NCBI GenBank assembly: GCA_021399445.1
Contig: JAJTUQ010000002.1
Coordinates: 4,464,001-4,528,000, forward strand
Source of the DNA: Xylogone sp. PMI_703
Lineage: Eukaryota; Ascomycota; Leotiomycetes
Reading direction: 5' to 3'
DNA: 64,000 bases
This document shows, one piece after another, positions 22,467 to 32,627 of the stretch. The notes beneath the pieces were generated by a model. That model did no database searches, had not been told where the DNA came from, and worked only from the letters and a program-made list of their open reading frames with translations. Within the stretch, counting starts at the first letter, position 1, and every line of letters starts with the position of its first letter. A program made the position numbers and the translations under genes.

Positions 22467-23388
22467 TCATAGGATCTTGCAGTTCCGCTTCTTCTTCTTA
22501 ATACCGCTACTATATTGAACAGTAGATGAGCCTCCTTGAGCCTCCTGCTGTTTCTGGTTGCTCTTATCGGTCCTAACAACAATGTCGATTGCTTCGGTGA
22601 AGATGTCATCCACTCCAGTCATTTCTTTGCTGCTACATTCCATGTAGCGTGCCCCCATCTTTTGTGCTACCGCCATTCCTTGCTCCCGGGTAACTGGTGT
22701 CAGACCTTGGGTTTTGAGAAGATCGATACAGGTTCGCTTTGTTCGAAGATCAGATTTAAGACCAACGAGCACAAGTGGCGTATATGGACAGAAGTGCAGA
22801 ACTTCGGGATACCACTGGATATGTGTGAGTTGCTGAGGTAACACGGCTGGGGGATGGATCATACCTTATCCATTACGTTCTCTAATGAATTTGGGCAATC
22901 AATTGCGAAACATACGAAGAGAAGATCTGTCTCTGGATATGATAGAGGCCGGAGGCGGTCATATTCCTCCTGTCCAGCTGTATCCCATAGTGCTAACTCG
23001 ACGGTCTTTCCGGTTGGCTCATGGATTGGGTAGGTGATATAGTTCTCGAAGACTGTCGGGACGTATTTCTTGAGATAATCAGTATGGGCTATATATTTAT
23101 TATATATGTGATTGATCTTACTTCTGGAAAGTAGCCTTGGCTATAACTTATTAGAAGACAGGTCTTTCCACATCCACCATCACCGACTACTACTATCTTT
23201 TTCGAATACGCTGGTGGTTCAGTCATGTTTGTCGACGCAGATGCTCGCCCTGTTGATGTTGTTGAGCTGGCTGTTGTACTGACAGTACCCTCACTGGATC
23301 TTGCTTGATCTCTCCGTGATTGCTGTCTTCGAGGAATATCATATTTCTCTGATATGATAGATTGTCGACGTTGATGGTATTGCGCCAT
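22467..23388 (-). CDS. RHO4: Rho-family small GTPase, Rho4-type
   Basis: Three exons on the minus strand, 23388-23122, 23068-22865 and 22814-22467, give 272 aa in phase. A 60-residue Ser/Thr/Arg-rich N-terminal extension precedes the GTPase fold. The P-loop is GDGGCGKT, switch I VPTVFENY, switch [16 protein letters not shown], followed by LKSDLR in place of NKxD (usual in Rho) and the CSSKE motif. The protein ends [10 protein letters not shown], a polybasic region plus CAAX box with a terminal Leu, predicting geranylgeranylation and membrane attachment. The N-terminal extension and the [10 protein letters not shown] segment point to Rho4, which controls septation and wall integrity in filamentous fungi. 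Rho3 is the main alternative. It is divergent from the phosphatase gene. Confidence 0.85.
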
Positions 23389-23878
23389 GTTTTGTCGGTG
23401 TGCCCCAGTACTCTCGAAAAGAATTAGAAATGTGTCGAATAAAAAGAATAGCGGTGCACCTATGCAATTTATTTGTTGTTAAGTACCACACAGGATGGAG
23501 TTCAAGACGGACTTATCGTATGAAATAAGAAGCACAAAGTGTGCGTCAATAATACAGTAGATATGAAGCTTTCGGGAATGCAACGGTGACGTTCTAAAAC
23601 AGGAAACACGATAAACGATGTTGGACGGGCAACCGCTTGGTTGCGACCGTTCCTATCAGCTGTGTTGGCCTCTTTCCCAAGGCGACTCCCGGGTCCCTGC
23701 CGCGTCTAATTAATTAGACTGTAACTAAAAGTTACGCCCGTACGTTAAGGCAATTAATGCGTCGGGGACGGAAGTCGACCTCAGCTTGGCTCTCCTTCTT
23801 TCTCTTAACGTCACCATAAACCCTCATCTTTCTTAAGTTGCGCATCTTTATACAGATGCTGTGTGATTGAATGCATCC
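23389..23878. promoter_or_regulatory. Divergent promoter region between RHO4 and the phosphatase gene
   Basis: 490 bases between two start codons. A TTAATTAATTAG element lies near 23709 and a CT-rich patch (CTCTCCTTCTTTCTCTT) near 23801, on the strand of the phosphatase gene. Nothing else recognised. Confidence 0.5.
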
Positions 23879-25958
23879 ATGTGTCCATCCCGAGATGGCT
23901 CCAGCCCAGAGCTTGAGAAGTTCCCCGAACTATCTATGGATGCCCCGCAGTCGATAGGAGTCCCTGCGCCAGAAGAAGTCCCCGATGCTGGATTGAGAAG
24001 TCTGGATCATTGTGAGTAGCGGCATAACTGTTCCTTCAGTTTCGTACGGGAGTCCAATGCACAAATGTGCCACTGTGTTGTAAGACTCAGCGCTTGGTCA
24101 TGCGAGAGGGTTCGTGTGATTTCCTCAATGGACTACAATGCGCCAGATTAATTCGTTGGCCGTCTCTATATTATTCCCATATATTCTTTCCTACGCCATA
24201 TTTAACACATGCTGATGTTCTGCTAGATAAGCGCAAACTACCAAAATGGAGATACGATTTGCGCCAAAGTGTGCTTCCCCTGATTCGAAAGGAGACACCA
24301 TATCTAGCATGGATGCAGGATAAAATGCGGTCACCCGCGCTGGATAGTTACTTTGCGATTACTGCGAACTTGGGCACACATACGTTTTTCATGATTTGTC
24401 TTCCGATTCTCTTCTGGTGTGGACATACTTCATTTGGTAGAGCGTAAGCTTTTCCCTGCCGTTGAGAAATTGGGTGCTGATAAATGCAGAATGGTCCATA
24501 TCCTGGCGTCTGGAGTCTTCTTCACTGGATTCATTAAAGATATGTTCTCTCTGCCGCGCCCTCTGTCGCCTCCTCTTCAACGAATTACGATGTCTGGATC
24601 TGCAGCCCTAGAATATGGTTTTCCGTCAACACATTCAGCTAATGCTGTGTCTGTTGCTACTTACGCTCTGTTTACCCTATATTCTCCGGATTCTCAACTA
24701 ACACCTTCGACAAAATTATTCCTAGAGGGCCTCAGCTACTTTTATGCTTTTTCTATTGTTCTGGGACGATTGTATTGTGGTATGCACGGATTTTTAGATG
24801 TCATCATAGGGAGCATAATCGGCGCACTTATTGCTGCTGTTGAATGGTTTTACGGGCCCGAGATTGACAGATCCCTTCATACTGGGAGCTGGTGGGGCCC
24901 TGCGTTGATAGCGGTTAGTATCATTATCTTGGTCCGCATACATCCCGAACCTGCAGATGACTGCCCATGCTTCGATGACAGTGTCGCATTTGCAGGTGTT
25001 ATGATAGGGCTCGAATTTGGTGGCTGGCACTATGCTACGGGAAATTGGGCATGGGACCATCCAGTTCTCGGTACAGTACCATTTGATTTGCTGCATATGG
25101 GTTGGATCATTGCTACGCTTCGAATCCTAGTCGGGGTGGTAGTAATCTTTATTTGGAGGGAGGTCATGAAACCTACATTACTCAAATCACTTCCACATTT
25201 GTTCCGAGTTATTGAAAAGGCAGGGCTTATCTTGCCTCGAAAATTCTTCATGTCCGCATTGGAGTACAAGAATATCCCACCACATTTGAAGGTAGATAAC
25301 GTTATGCCATCTGTTTCAGACCTGCCTGGTCTTCTAGAGTCAATAAGGCATCCGGGACGTGGTCGAGCCGTCTCTGTTGGACCACAGTCTGCTGCAGATG
25401 CCTATGAGACTCTGGCATATCGGGAAAAGAGGCGTAGGGATAGTATGAATAGTGATAGGGAGCTACGAGCTTCCCCTTCGCCAACTCGGCAGAATGTTTT
25501 CTCATTACGAAACAACGATGACCAAGACGGTGTTGTTTCGCAGGCATCCGGAATATCTGCATCACTTGGAGCTAATAACCAGTCACAGTCGAGATTTGAT
25601 TCTTATGAACAGATGATGGGACAGGGCGAAGTTATTTTTAAGCAACACCATGGCCCATCGAATGGTGTGACTGGCCATACTGGATATGAAGAGCCAGATA
25701 TCTTTATTAGACGACAAGGTGAACTTGAGGAGAAGGAGATTTTTGAGAAGCTTGAGCAACCCCGTGTTAGGTACGATGTTGAGGTTGTTACAAAACTGGT
25801 TGTTTACGCTGGTAAGTGAAGATCGTCTTCCAACGGAAATCGATAGTGTTAAACTAAGTCACATACGATTAGGAATTGCTTGGATCGCTGTGGAGATCAA
25901 TCCTATAGTGTTTGAACTCATTGGTTTAGGTATGGGTAATTCTGGGCCGGTTAGGTAA
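23879..25958 (+). CDS. LCB3: Sphingoid long-chain-base 1-phosphate phosphatase (Lcb3/Ysr2 type)
   Basis: Four exons, 23879-24011, 24227-24443, 24490-25811 and 25873-25958, give 585 aa in phase. The three PAP2 motifs are complete: KDMFSLPRP (K133...RP), YGFPSTHS (H165) and GRLYCGMHGFLD. The N-terminal region (DHYKRKLPKWRYDLRQ, then PYLAWMQDKM) and RAMVHILASGVFF match yeast Lcb3/Lcb3-like ER phosphatases. These dephosphorylate dihydrosphingosine- and phytosphingosine-1-phosphate. Several membrane segments follow the PAP2 core, then a cytosolic Ser/Arg-rich stretch, and a last hydrophobic segment encoded mostly by exon 4 (GIAWIAVEINPIVFELIGLG). The start at 23879 is in frame with exon 2; an upstream ATG at 23871 leads to a stop. 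The first intron (215 nt) is long for this window. Confidence 0.88.
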
Positions 25959-26410
25959 AGCACCTGGATTATTCGGGCTTGGGTGGATCGCGAGGACTTG
26001 CTGGCAAAATGTACAATTGTAGGGATGCAGGCGAGCACAGGATGATAATGAGCAGCTTATGAGCAGTCTGAGTTATGAATATGAGGTCCATATCATTTAT
26101 AGCTTTTATTTATGAGCACGAAGACTGTTGGTGGAACAGCTTCGGATAGATAATATAATATTCTCTTATGAACGGCACAACCATTCCCTTGAGAAAGGTG
26201 TAACCCCCTTGCGAAGGTACGCACACAGGACTTCTGGATTCCCTGACATTATCCGGACTTAAACCACCTGGGCCAGAGAAAAGTGATCGAGGATCGTATT
26301 TATGGCACGGCGCAGCAACAAGTCTATCCTTCAAGTGGCTCTGTGGCGCAAGATCTTGCCGACGCCATCCTTAACAGCGTCAACGACAGGCACAAGCCAC
26401 GTAAATCCTA
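25959..26410. other. Convergent 3' spacer
   Basis: The phosphatase and the cyclophilin end towards each other here. It includes TTTATTTATGAG near 26104. No gene supported; the frames seen are short and on the wrong strand for continuation of either neighbour. Confidence 0.55.
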
Positions 26411-26981
26411 TCAACCAGCCAAGGGATTGGCATGGATGGTGATGTTCTCGATTTTGATTTCCTGTTTGGGCCGGTTCTTCTTGTCGATCTCAACAGCCTC
26501 CATTTTTGCCAGCGTTGCTAGACTCTCATCACCAAGGATATGACCGAACACCGTATTCTTACCGTCCAAATGCGGTGCCTTGTCGAAGCAGATGAAGAAT
26601 TGGCTGCCGTTTGTTGCAGGACCCTTATTCGCCATGCTGACTATTCCTCGCGCATTGTGACGCAGGGTAGGTCGAATCTCGTCTTCAAAGGGTTCGTGCC
26701 ATATAGACTCTCCTCCCTTTGGCTGCGACGGAGGTGCACCGGTTTGGATTATGAAATTAGGGATGAGTCTGTGGAAGAGAGAACCATCGTAGTATCCAGA
26801 TGCGCAAAGGGCGAGAAAATTCTAGCAGCAATGTTGTTAGGGTTTGTGGTGCTATTAGGAATAACTTTTTCTTTTTCTGAGAGCACTTTGTAAATGTACC
26901 TACCTCGGCGGTTTTGGGAACGCTCTCGCAGAACACCTCGATCTTTATGTTGCCAAGGCTGGTGTGCAAAGTGACAGACAT
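26411..26981 (-). CDS. Cyclophilin-type peptidyl-prolyl isomerase, PPIL3/Cyp10 class
   Basis: Two exons, 26981-26904 and 26821-26411, give 162 aa, the usual length of PPIL3-type cyclophilins. The start MSVTLHTSLGNIKIEVFCE and the early CESVPKTAENFLALCASGYYDG are typical of this class. The active site shows SLFHRLIPNFIIQTG (catalytic Arg in FHR), the Gln-rich strand NGSQFFICF and LDGKNTVFGHI. In place of the Trp of cyclophilin A (WLDGKHVVFG) there is a His in PHLDGKNTVF, as in many PPIL3 proteins. The family catalyses cis-trans isomerisation of proline peptide bonds; PPIL3 relatives are found in spliceosomes. No targeting signal. Divergent from the arrestin-like gene. Confidence 0.9.
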
Positions 26982-27614
26982 GGTTGGTAGGGGCCAGACC
27001 AGCGTTTGGTTCTCAGCATGGTCAGTCGTAAGTGGCCTGTGGTTGAAACAGAGGCTCTGGCAAGCACGACAAGGTAGGGCTGAGAATATGGTTAAAACGA
27101 GGATGGGGACTTGCCAAGCACGGCCACAGCTCGAACTCGGAGGTGGCCAAGGCGGGGTCTTTGATTTGGCCGGAAGCTGCAGTCACTTGTGATGGTGATG
27201 CGTCTCTCTCGAATAAGCGACAACATTCTACTCCAGAGATTTGCTGAACCTCCACAGCAATGCTGAGCATAACCTCTACCTTGTTCATGTTGTGAGTCCG
27301 CTTAAAGCATGTAATGTCTATGACCTCACGCAACCTTCCATCGAGCACGCCGCAGTTCGTCCCATCTACCATCTTAGGCTCCCCCATCTATATTTCGCTA
27401 TCCACTGTACCTTCAAGCGCCTAGATCCAGCTGAGGAGCCTTGCTTATAGCGTGACGGCAGATCTGGCAGGAATCGCATCCCTCGAGTCGCGCAATCCTG
27501 CGAAGTCGAATTTCTCCATATGATCATCAAGACACGCTGTCCCCACAGTTGTCCATCGACATCCTCATCGTTTTGGCACAAATTGGGCGTTTGCGCATGT
27601 AAGCCCGGGGCAGA
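26982..27614. promoter_or_regulatory. Divergent promoter region between cyclophilin and arrestin-like genes
   Basis: 633 bases between the two start codons. Short frames on both strands are mutually overlapping and without recognisable content. Promoter role inferred from gene orientation. Confidence 0.5.
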
Positions 27615-28939
27615 ATGGCTGCCTCCGTCAGAGTCTCGGGGCCGCCAAATAGCAACTTCCTCGTGGGCTATCCAGGAATTTCGGCAACATTGGTAGGTTG
27701 GATCCTCAAAAGAAGAGTAGGCTCTATCATTTCTAACAAAGGCTCCTTACAGCCACGCATAGAGGGAAAGGTGGAAATTCGACCCGGTTCTGGTGTATCT
27801 GCGCCTGTTGCGATATCGTTAGTACGTATATGTTTACAGCGAAGAGAAACGATACATCCTGCGGCCGAATCGCTTGCGAAGAAACACCTTGGCACACCCC
27901 GACGAGAGACTATAGATGTTGTAGGGAAGGAGCTATTATTATTCCGATGTCCTCCAGGTCGGGATTCAGAGAGCGTGGTGTTGATGGATCTACCTTTCGT
28001 CCTATTCATACCATATGGCAGAGGAGGCGAAGAAATAAGTCGACGAATACCTCCAGCATCATTGCAGCTCCCAAGTCGCATAGTAGAGACATATTATGAG
28101 TTAGTCGTGACAGTGCAGCAAAAGCAAGAGCAAAAGAAATACGCATTTCCGGTGCCAATACAGAGATACGATACGCTATCAACATTTGGAATGTATAATC
28201 GACCTGAGTCGGCCCAAGGGACGGCGGACCATTTAGTGACGCTGGGAATATCATTACCAAGATGGTCTTATGGACCTCTGGATCCTGTGAGCGTCTATGT
28301 GAACCTATCACCAAACCCTGACTGGTTAAGTAAGGCCAAAAAGGTGGTCATACAGAAGATTACAATTGGAATAGAGGAAGAGATTACGTTTAATCCAGAA
28401 GGAGACGAGCCAACGAAGAAGATCAATCGAATTGCAAAGCAGACACAGATTGTGGGAGTTAAGCTTCCGGAACAAGGATATACCACGCATATAGGGCTTG
28501 TTTTTCCTGCAAAGGAACTAAGAGATTCAGAAGGCATCATCAAAAGAGGAAAGCCGGCTTTCCCGATGTATTCAGTCAACTCCTTCACTACAACGGGAAC
28601 ACTTTATAAAATCGAGTTCTTCCTTATAGTCAAGGTGAGCCTCCAACATATACCCTGTCTATGTTATCATCCTAGAATAGAGCTAAAACACTGTAGGCAC
28701 ACATGTCTTCAGCAAGAGATATAGTATTACGGCAGCCTATTGTGGTATGCCCCCTGGATCAGCAGGACTGCAAAGAGGAGATGGATGCGATTGAACAGGC
28801 CGCAAAGGACGCATCACACGTCGATCCGAATAACCCAATGCTACCGGCTTGTACCATAATACGCGCTAACGATCGAGACGCATTGCGAGCCCTAGGTTGG
28901 ACAATGGTTGGTGGGATGAAGAAAATGGTTATCGAATAA
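27615..28939 (+). CDS. Arrestin-fold protein (arrestin N-terminal domain)
   Basis: Three exons, 27615-27692, 27753-28634 and 28697-28939, give 400 aa in phase. The joined sequence NFLVGYPGISATLPRIEGK begins a beta-sandwich arrestin N-domain. Later segments VSAPVAISLVRICLQRRETI, KELLLFRCPP and LPFVLFIPYG are its strands. The second half (LVTLGISLPRWSYGPLDPVSV, KAKKVVIQKITIGIEEEI) reads as the C-domain. Fungal arrestin-like proteins usually link the ubiquitin ligase Rsp5 to plasma-membrane transporters through PPxY motifs. I find no PPxY here, so that role is not supported by sequence. At 400 aa it is short for the ART group. A specific orthologue (palF, creD, Ldb19) is not assigned. Confidence 0.75.
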
Positions 28940-29871
28940 GTTGAAGATAGACGTCTTTACATATAACATGCGGTCTCCGCGCACACACATCAAAGGCCCC
29001 AGATGTTGGAGTATCTCTACCTCTGATAGAACCAAGCAGCATCATTAACGAGAGGGCAAATCTTGGAGAGAAACCGACAAGGCAGGTTTCTAATAATATT
29101 TGATCGCGCCGATGAGGGATATCACGGAGGCTGGCGTCATTGGATGGGAGGCTTACCACGTAATTCAGCTTGCGGGCATTGGCGTCTGTATGGCTGGGGA
29201 ATTGTTACGAATGCATTATGAGGAGTCCTGGTTTCATGTCGGTAGGCGAGGGAGATGGACTCTGTATGACCATCTGTTATGTATGACTTGCCCAGACGTT
29301 AATGGACTTCTATTGGCTTACTCCACTGCAGAGGGAAGCTAAAGGCCGATAGAAGGAGATGATTGTGCTTGAGCAGAGACGAGCGACATTCAGCAGAGTG
29401 CGGGTGGGAGGTTACAGTTGTTACAACAAGCTGTTGAAGAGTTGTGGGCTTAGCAAGCAATAATAGCAGAATTGCTATTTTAGGAATACCAAAGATTGCT
29501 AATCTAAGTTGATCGTGTTATGTGTGCCTCGGTGCGCGTACGTATTTACTGTATGGCTTAGTGAGACGTCCCTCTGAATTGTTAATAACCCAACTACTAC
29601 GTAACCTCAAAGAGCAGAGCCCTCGGAATTCAACCGTCGGGGGCCAGCGGGTAAGCGAGTCGGTCTTGCCTGATGAGTCTTGCCTAATAACTAAGGGCGC
29701 CGCTAATACATAGTCACGTAGTACAGTAGTCAAAAGAGAGGAGGCACTAATTAGAGCTTCCCTTGAGCCTAGTTGACAAGGCTGAAAAAAAGTGTCAAGG
29801 CTTCAACAAGGCGAGACGAGCTCTTGTTAGTTTTTGACAATGCACACCACAACCTGCATAAAATTTTCACA
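28940..29871. other. Intergenic region, 0.9 kb
   Basis: Between the arrestin-like gene and SEN54. An 80-codon frame at 29100-29342 (plus) has no recognisable content and no supporting introns. The right part holds the SEN54 promoter. No repeat or RNA gene recognised. Confidence 0.5.
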
Positions 29872-31281
29872 ATGGCCGACGTAGATGAAGATGCGCCAGT
29901 GACGTCTCTTAGTAACCAAGTCCACGAGGACCACGACCCCAGCGACGAGACCCAGGATTTCCGATTTCTGGCTTCCTTGACCTCCAAGACTGGCCACCAG
30001 ATACCCAAGCGTGGAGAGAAGGACTTTGAGCGCCATGGAACGAAGCAGCAGGATAACATCTTGGAGGCTAGCCGACAGGCTATGCATGATGCCTTATCTC
30101 ACACAAGAGTGCACGCTCCAAAGTCGCATATCAGAGGCTTCTATTACGGACGGGAGAACTTCGATTGGGACGACGTTGAGCGAGAGGAGTGGATGAGGGG
30201 GTTGGATAAGGATTATGTAGTGGTCTTGGAGACTTCCAAGGGACCGCATTTTAGGACGATGGGAAAGACACCTTTGAGAAAGCAGGGCTCAAGGCTTTGG
30301 CTTCTGCCGGAGGAGGCGCTCTATCTAGTTGAAAGAGGGAACCTGGATTTGTGGTGGCCGCCCAAGTACTCAAGTCCCTTTGCTTTGGAGGAATTTGTTG
30401 GACGACCAACTGGTGAGGAGGAAGTGCCGGGCACAGAAACAAACGAGGTTGAACGAGACGAAGGCGTGCCAATGAGTCTACAGGCTACATATGCTCTGCT
30501 GATCGGTGACGACAACGAAGACGGGAAAATCAGCCTGGATCGATACAACGTCTACGCAAATCTCAAGAGAACTGGCTACGTGGTATCAAGAGCGCCTGAT
30601 CCGGAACGGTTGTCAATTGGCAATAATGGAGCATTGCGCGATCGAGATATGAAAGACGCCACAGGCCTATTCGGGTGGCTCTTTGGGGCGATATTTGCGA
30701 AGCCAGCGGCCCAGCAGCACGCGCCGTACGGCCCTCTTGTAAAGCCTGGGATGTACCGGTCGTACAATGCCATCTATCAACAGATTGCCATCATCCCTCG
30801 ACACCAGCCGGTAGCAGTGCTCGCCAGTCCCGCCAGCGCGCCAGAAGCTCCCTTCAGCGTGTTCTTCGAGATTTGGAAGCCGAGCCGAATCCCGACGTTT
30901 GCTAAGAGCAACCCTGGCCAACCCGATTTCCGGGTCGCCATCGTGGATGCTCATGCGCAGTCGTTACCCTCGCTGGGGCAGCTCTCAGCGCTGCTGGAAA
31001 GCACGCCGTGGGATCCGCCGCACGAGGACATGAGCGGGCCAGCCAAGTCTTATCAGCGATTGAAGCACGGCTGGCGCAATGTGGTTCTGGCGGTGGTCGA
31101 CCAAGGCATAATCAGCTACCTGCGCTTATGCGAAGGTGCATTTGGCGAAGAGAAGGTGTATGAGAGATTCGACCGGGCCAATGTGCCGGGTAACAAGCAG
31201 CGTGGTGGTGGTAGTGGTAGTAGTCGTGGAGGAAAGGGTCGTGGGCGAGGTCGAGGGGGCGGGCGTGGTGGTCGAAAGTAG
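29872..31281 (+). CDS. SEN54: tRNA-splicing endonuclease subunit Sen54
   Basis: Single exon. The frame is open from 29773, but I choose the ATG at 29872 (MADVDEDAPV, 469 aa) because it opens the conserved protein and the preceding codons look like leader. The Sen54 N-terminal domain spans about 75-165: FYYGRENFDWDDVEREEW, ETSKGPHFRTMGKT and LWLLPEEALYLVERGNLDLWW. Sen54 is a non-catalytic partner of Sen2 in the nuclear or mitochondrial-surface endonuclease that cuts introns from pre-tRNAs. The rest includes the ALLIGDDNEDGKISLDRYNVY block and a C-terminal region that carries the endonuclease-like fold in the family. The last 28 residues are an RGG/GR-rich tail, not a known feature of yeast Sen54. 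Confidence 0.9.
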   Translation: MADVDEDAPVTSLSNQVHEDHDPSDETQDFRFLASLTSKTGHQIPKRGEKDFERHGTKQQDNILEASRQAMHDALSHTRVHAPKSHIRGFYYGRENFDWDDVEREEWMRGLDKDYVVVLETSKGPHFRTMGKTPLRKQGSRLWLLPEEALYLVERGNLDLWWPPKYSSPFALEEFVGRPTGEEEVPGTETNEVERDEGVPMSLQATYALLIGDDNEDGKISLDRYNVYANLKRTGYVVSRAPDPERLSIGNNGALRDRDMKDATGLFGWLFGAIFAKPAAQQHAPYGPLVKPGMYRSYNAIYQQIAIIPRHQPVAVLASPASAPEAPFSVFFEIWKPSRIPTFAKSNPGQPDFRVAIVDAHAQSLPSLGQLSALLESTPWDPPHEDMSGPAKSYQRLKHGWRNVVLAVVDQGIISYLRLCEGAFGEEKVYERFDRANVPGNKQRGGGSGSSRGGKGRGRGRGGGRGGRK

Positions 31282-32627
31282 TTTAGATGTTAATAATAAT
31301 TAACTTACTAGATGATTACGCGTAGATGCTAGATTTCACAACACGGGAGAAGAAGACAACAAGGGAAGATGGGTCATCCATCTTGTCTTTCTTATGGATT
31401 ATTAAGGCCTTTACGAGTAGGTAGCCAAGACTTGGGTTTGAGAGAAGCTGTACTGTAAGAAAGAGAAAGTTGAAGTCGCAGTTACACGCCACAAAGGGTT
31501 GCCAATCAATTACCGCAACTCTCGAGGGGGCCAAGCAGAGTTGCAAAACAAAGAGCGTTTTGGGCTTCGTAATGGAGCCGGGCTAATAGTGCAATAGTGT
31601 GGTTGTGGTTGTGCGATGTCCTGTACTATTGTCACGGTGGGTAATAGCAGAAAGCCGCAACTAGTAATTAATAGATTGGCTGATGCAACCCTCGCGGAGC
31701 CACCCAAGCCCCGGGTACCAAGCTCCAGGGAATATCGGTAGATTGGGTAGCCTGCTGGCTGTTTGGAATCAGTTTTGGGCAATCGTCTGGAAGGAAAAAG
31801 AGGTGAGGGAAAAAGAGAGAGGGAGAGGGAGAGAGGCGCATCCAATGCAATGCATGTGCCAAGAAGAGAGCGAAGAGCGAGATACGGTAATTATTAGGTT
31901 CAATCTCCCAAATGAGAAATGAAACCAGTCAAATTACCTGATGCACGACGGTTACTTCTCTCTTCTCACTCACTCTCTAACAGTCTCTGGCTCCCCACTA
32001 AACGCATAACTCGCTCCCTTCCTTCTCATTCACGCATCAACGCATCACGCTTGTTTCCATTTCTCACTCCTTTTCCATCGACGTGACTAACTTCTCTCAT
32101 TTTCGTATTATTCTACTGGATACACATACATACACACAACACAGAAAAGTGAGAGTGAGAGAGCGAGAGAGTTGATCCAAATAAACACACACTAGTGGCG
32201 TATAGGGAAAGGGCCCCTATCATATCATTCGACTTTTTCTCCCTCTCCCTTTATTAACTCTTTTTTACTCTTCCCACTCACCTCACCCCCTTCTCAACCA
32301 AGAAGTGTTTCGCCCTTTCCTCGCTTCACGTCACAGAAAAAAACTAAACCGTGGTGGATTCTCTCTTCTTGCCAATAATTACAGTTTTATCACTCTCTCC
32401 CGTCCGAGCGTTAGTTCTTGGGCCATTTACCTGCCCCCTGCCTAACCTACTCTCTCTTCTCTTTCCTCCCTTAGAGAGAAAACTGATTCTACAATCACCT
32501 TATTATCCATCACCAACCATCGAAAATTTCCCGCAACACCACAATACGGAGGTTTGTGGTTTGCCGGGTTGGGTTGTTGATTGGGTTTTATTTCGAGATT
32601 TGACGCGTTTAAAATAAAAAAAGAAAC
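31282..32627. promoter_or_regulatory. Intergenic region and probable long 5' leader of the tandem-domain gene
   Basis: 1.35 kb with no supported gene. A GA-rich run lies at about 31800-31835. Two further low-complexity stretches follow: a mixed GAGA and CTCT region around 32140-32290, and CT-rich DNA to about 32475. The pyrimidine-rich plus strand and closeness to the ATG at 32628 suggest a long 5' UTR with the promoter upstream. Confidence 0.5.
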
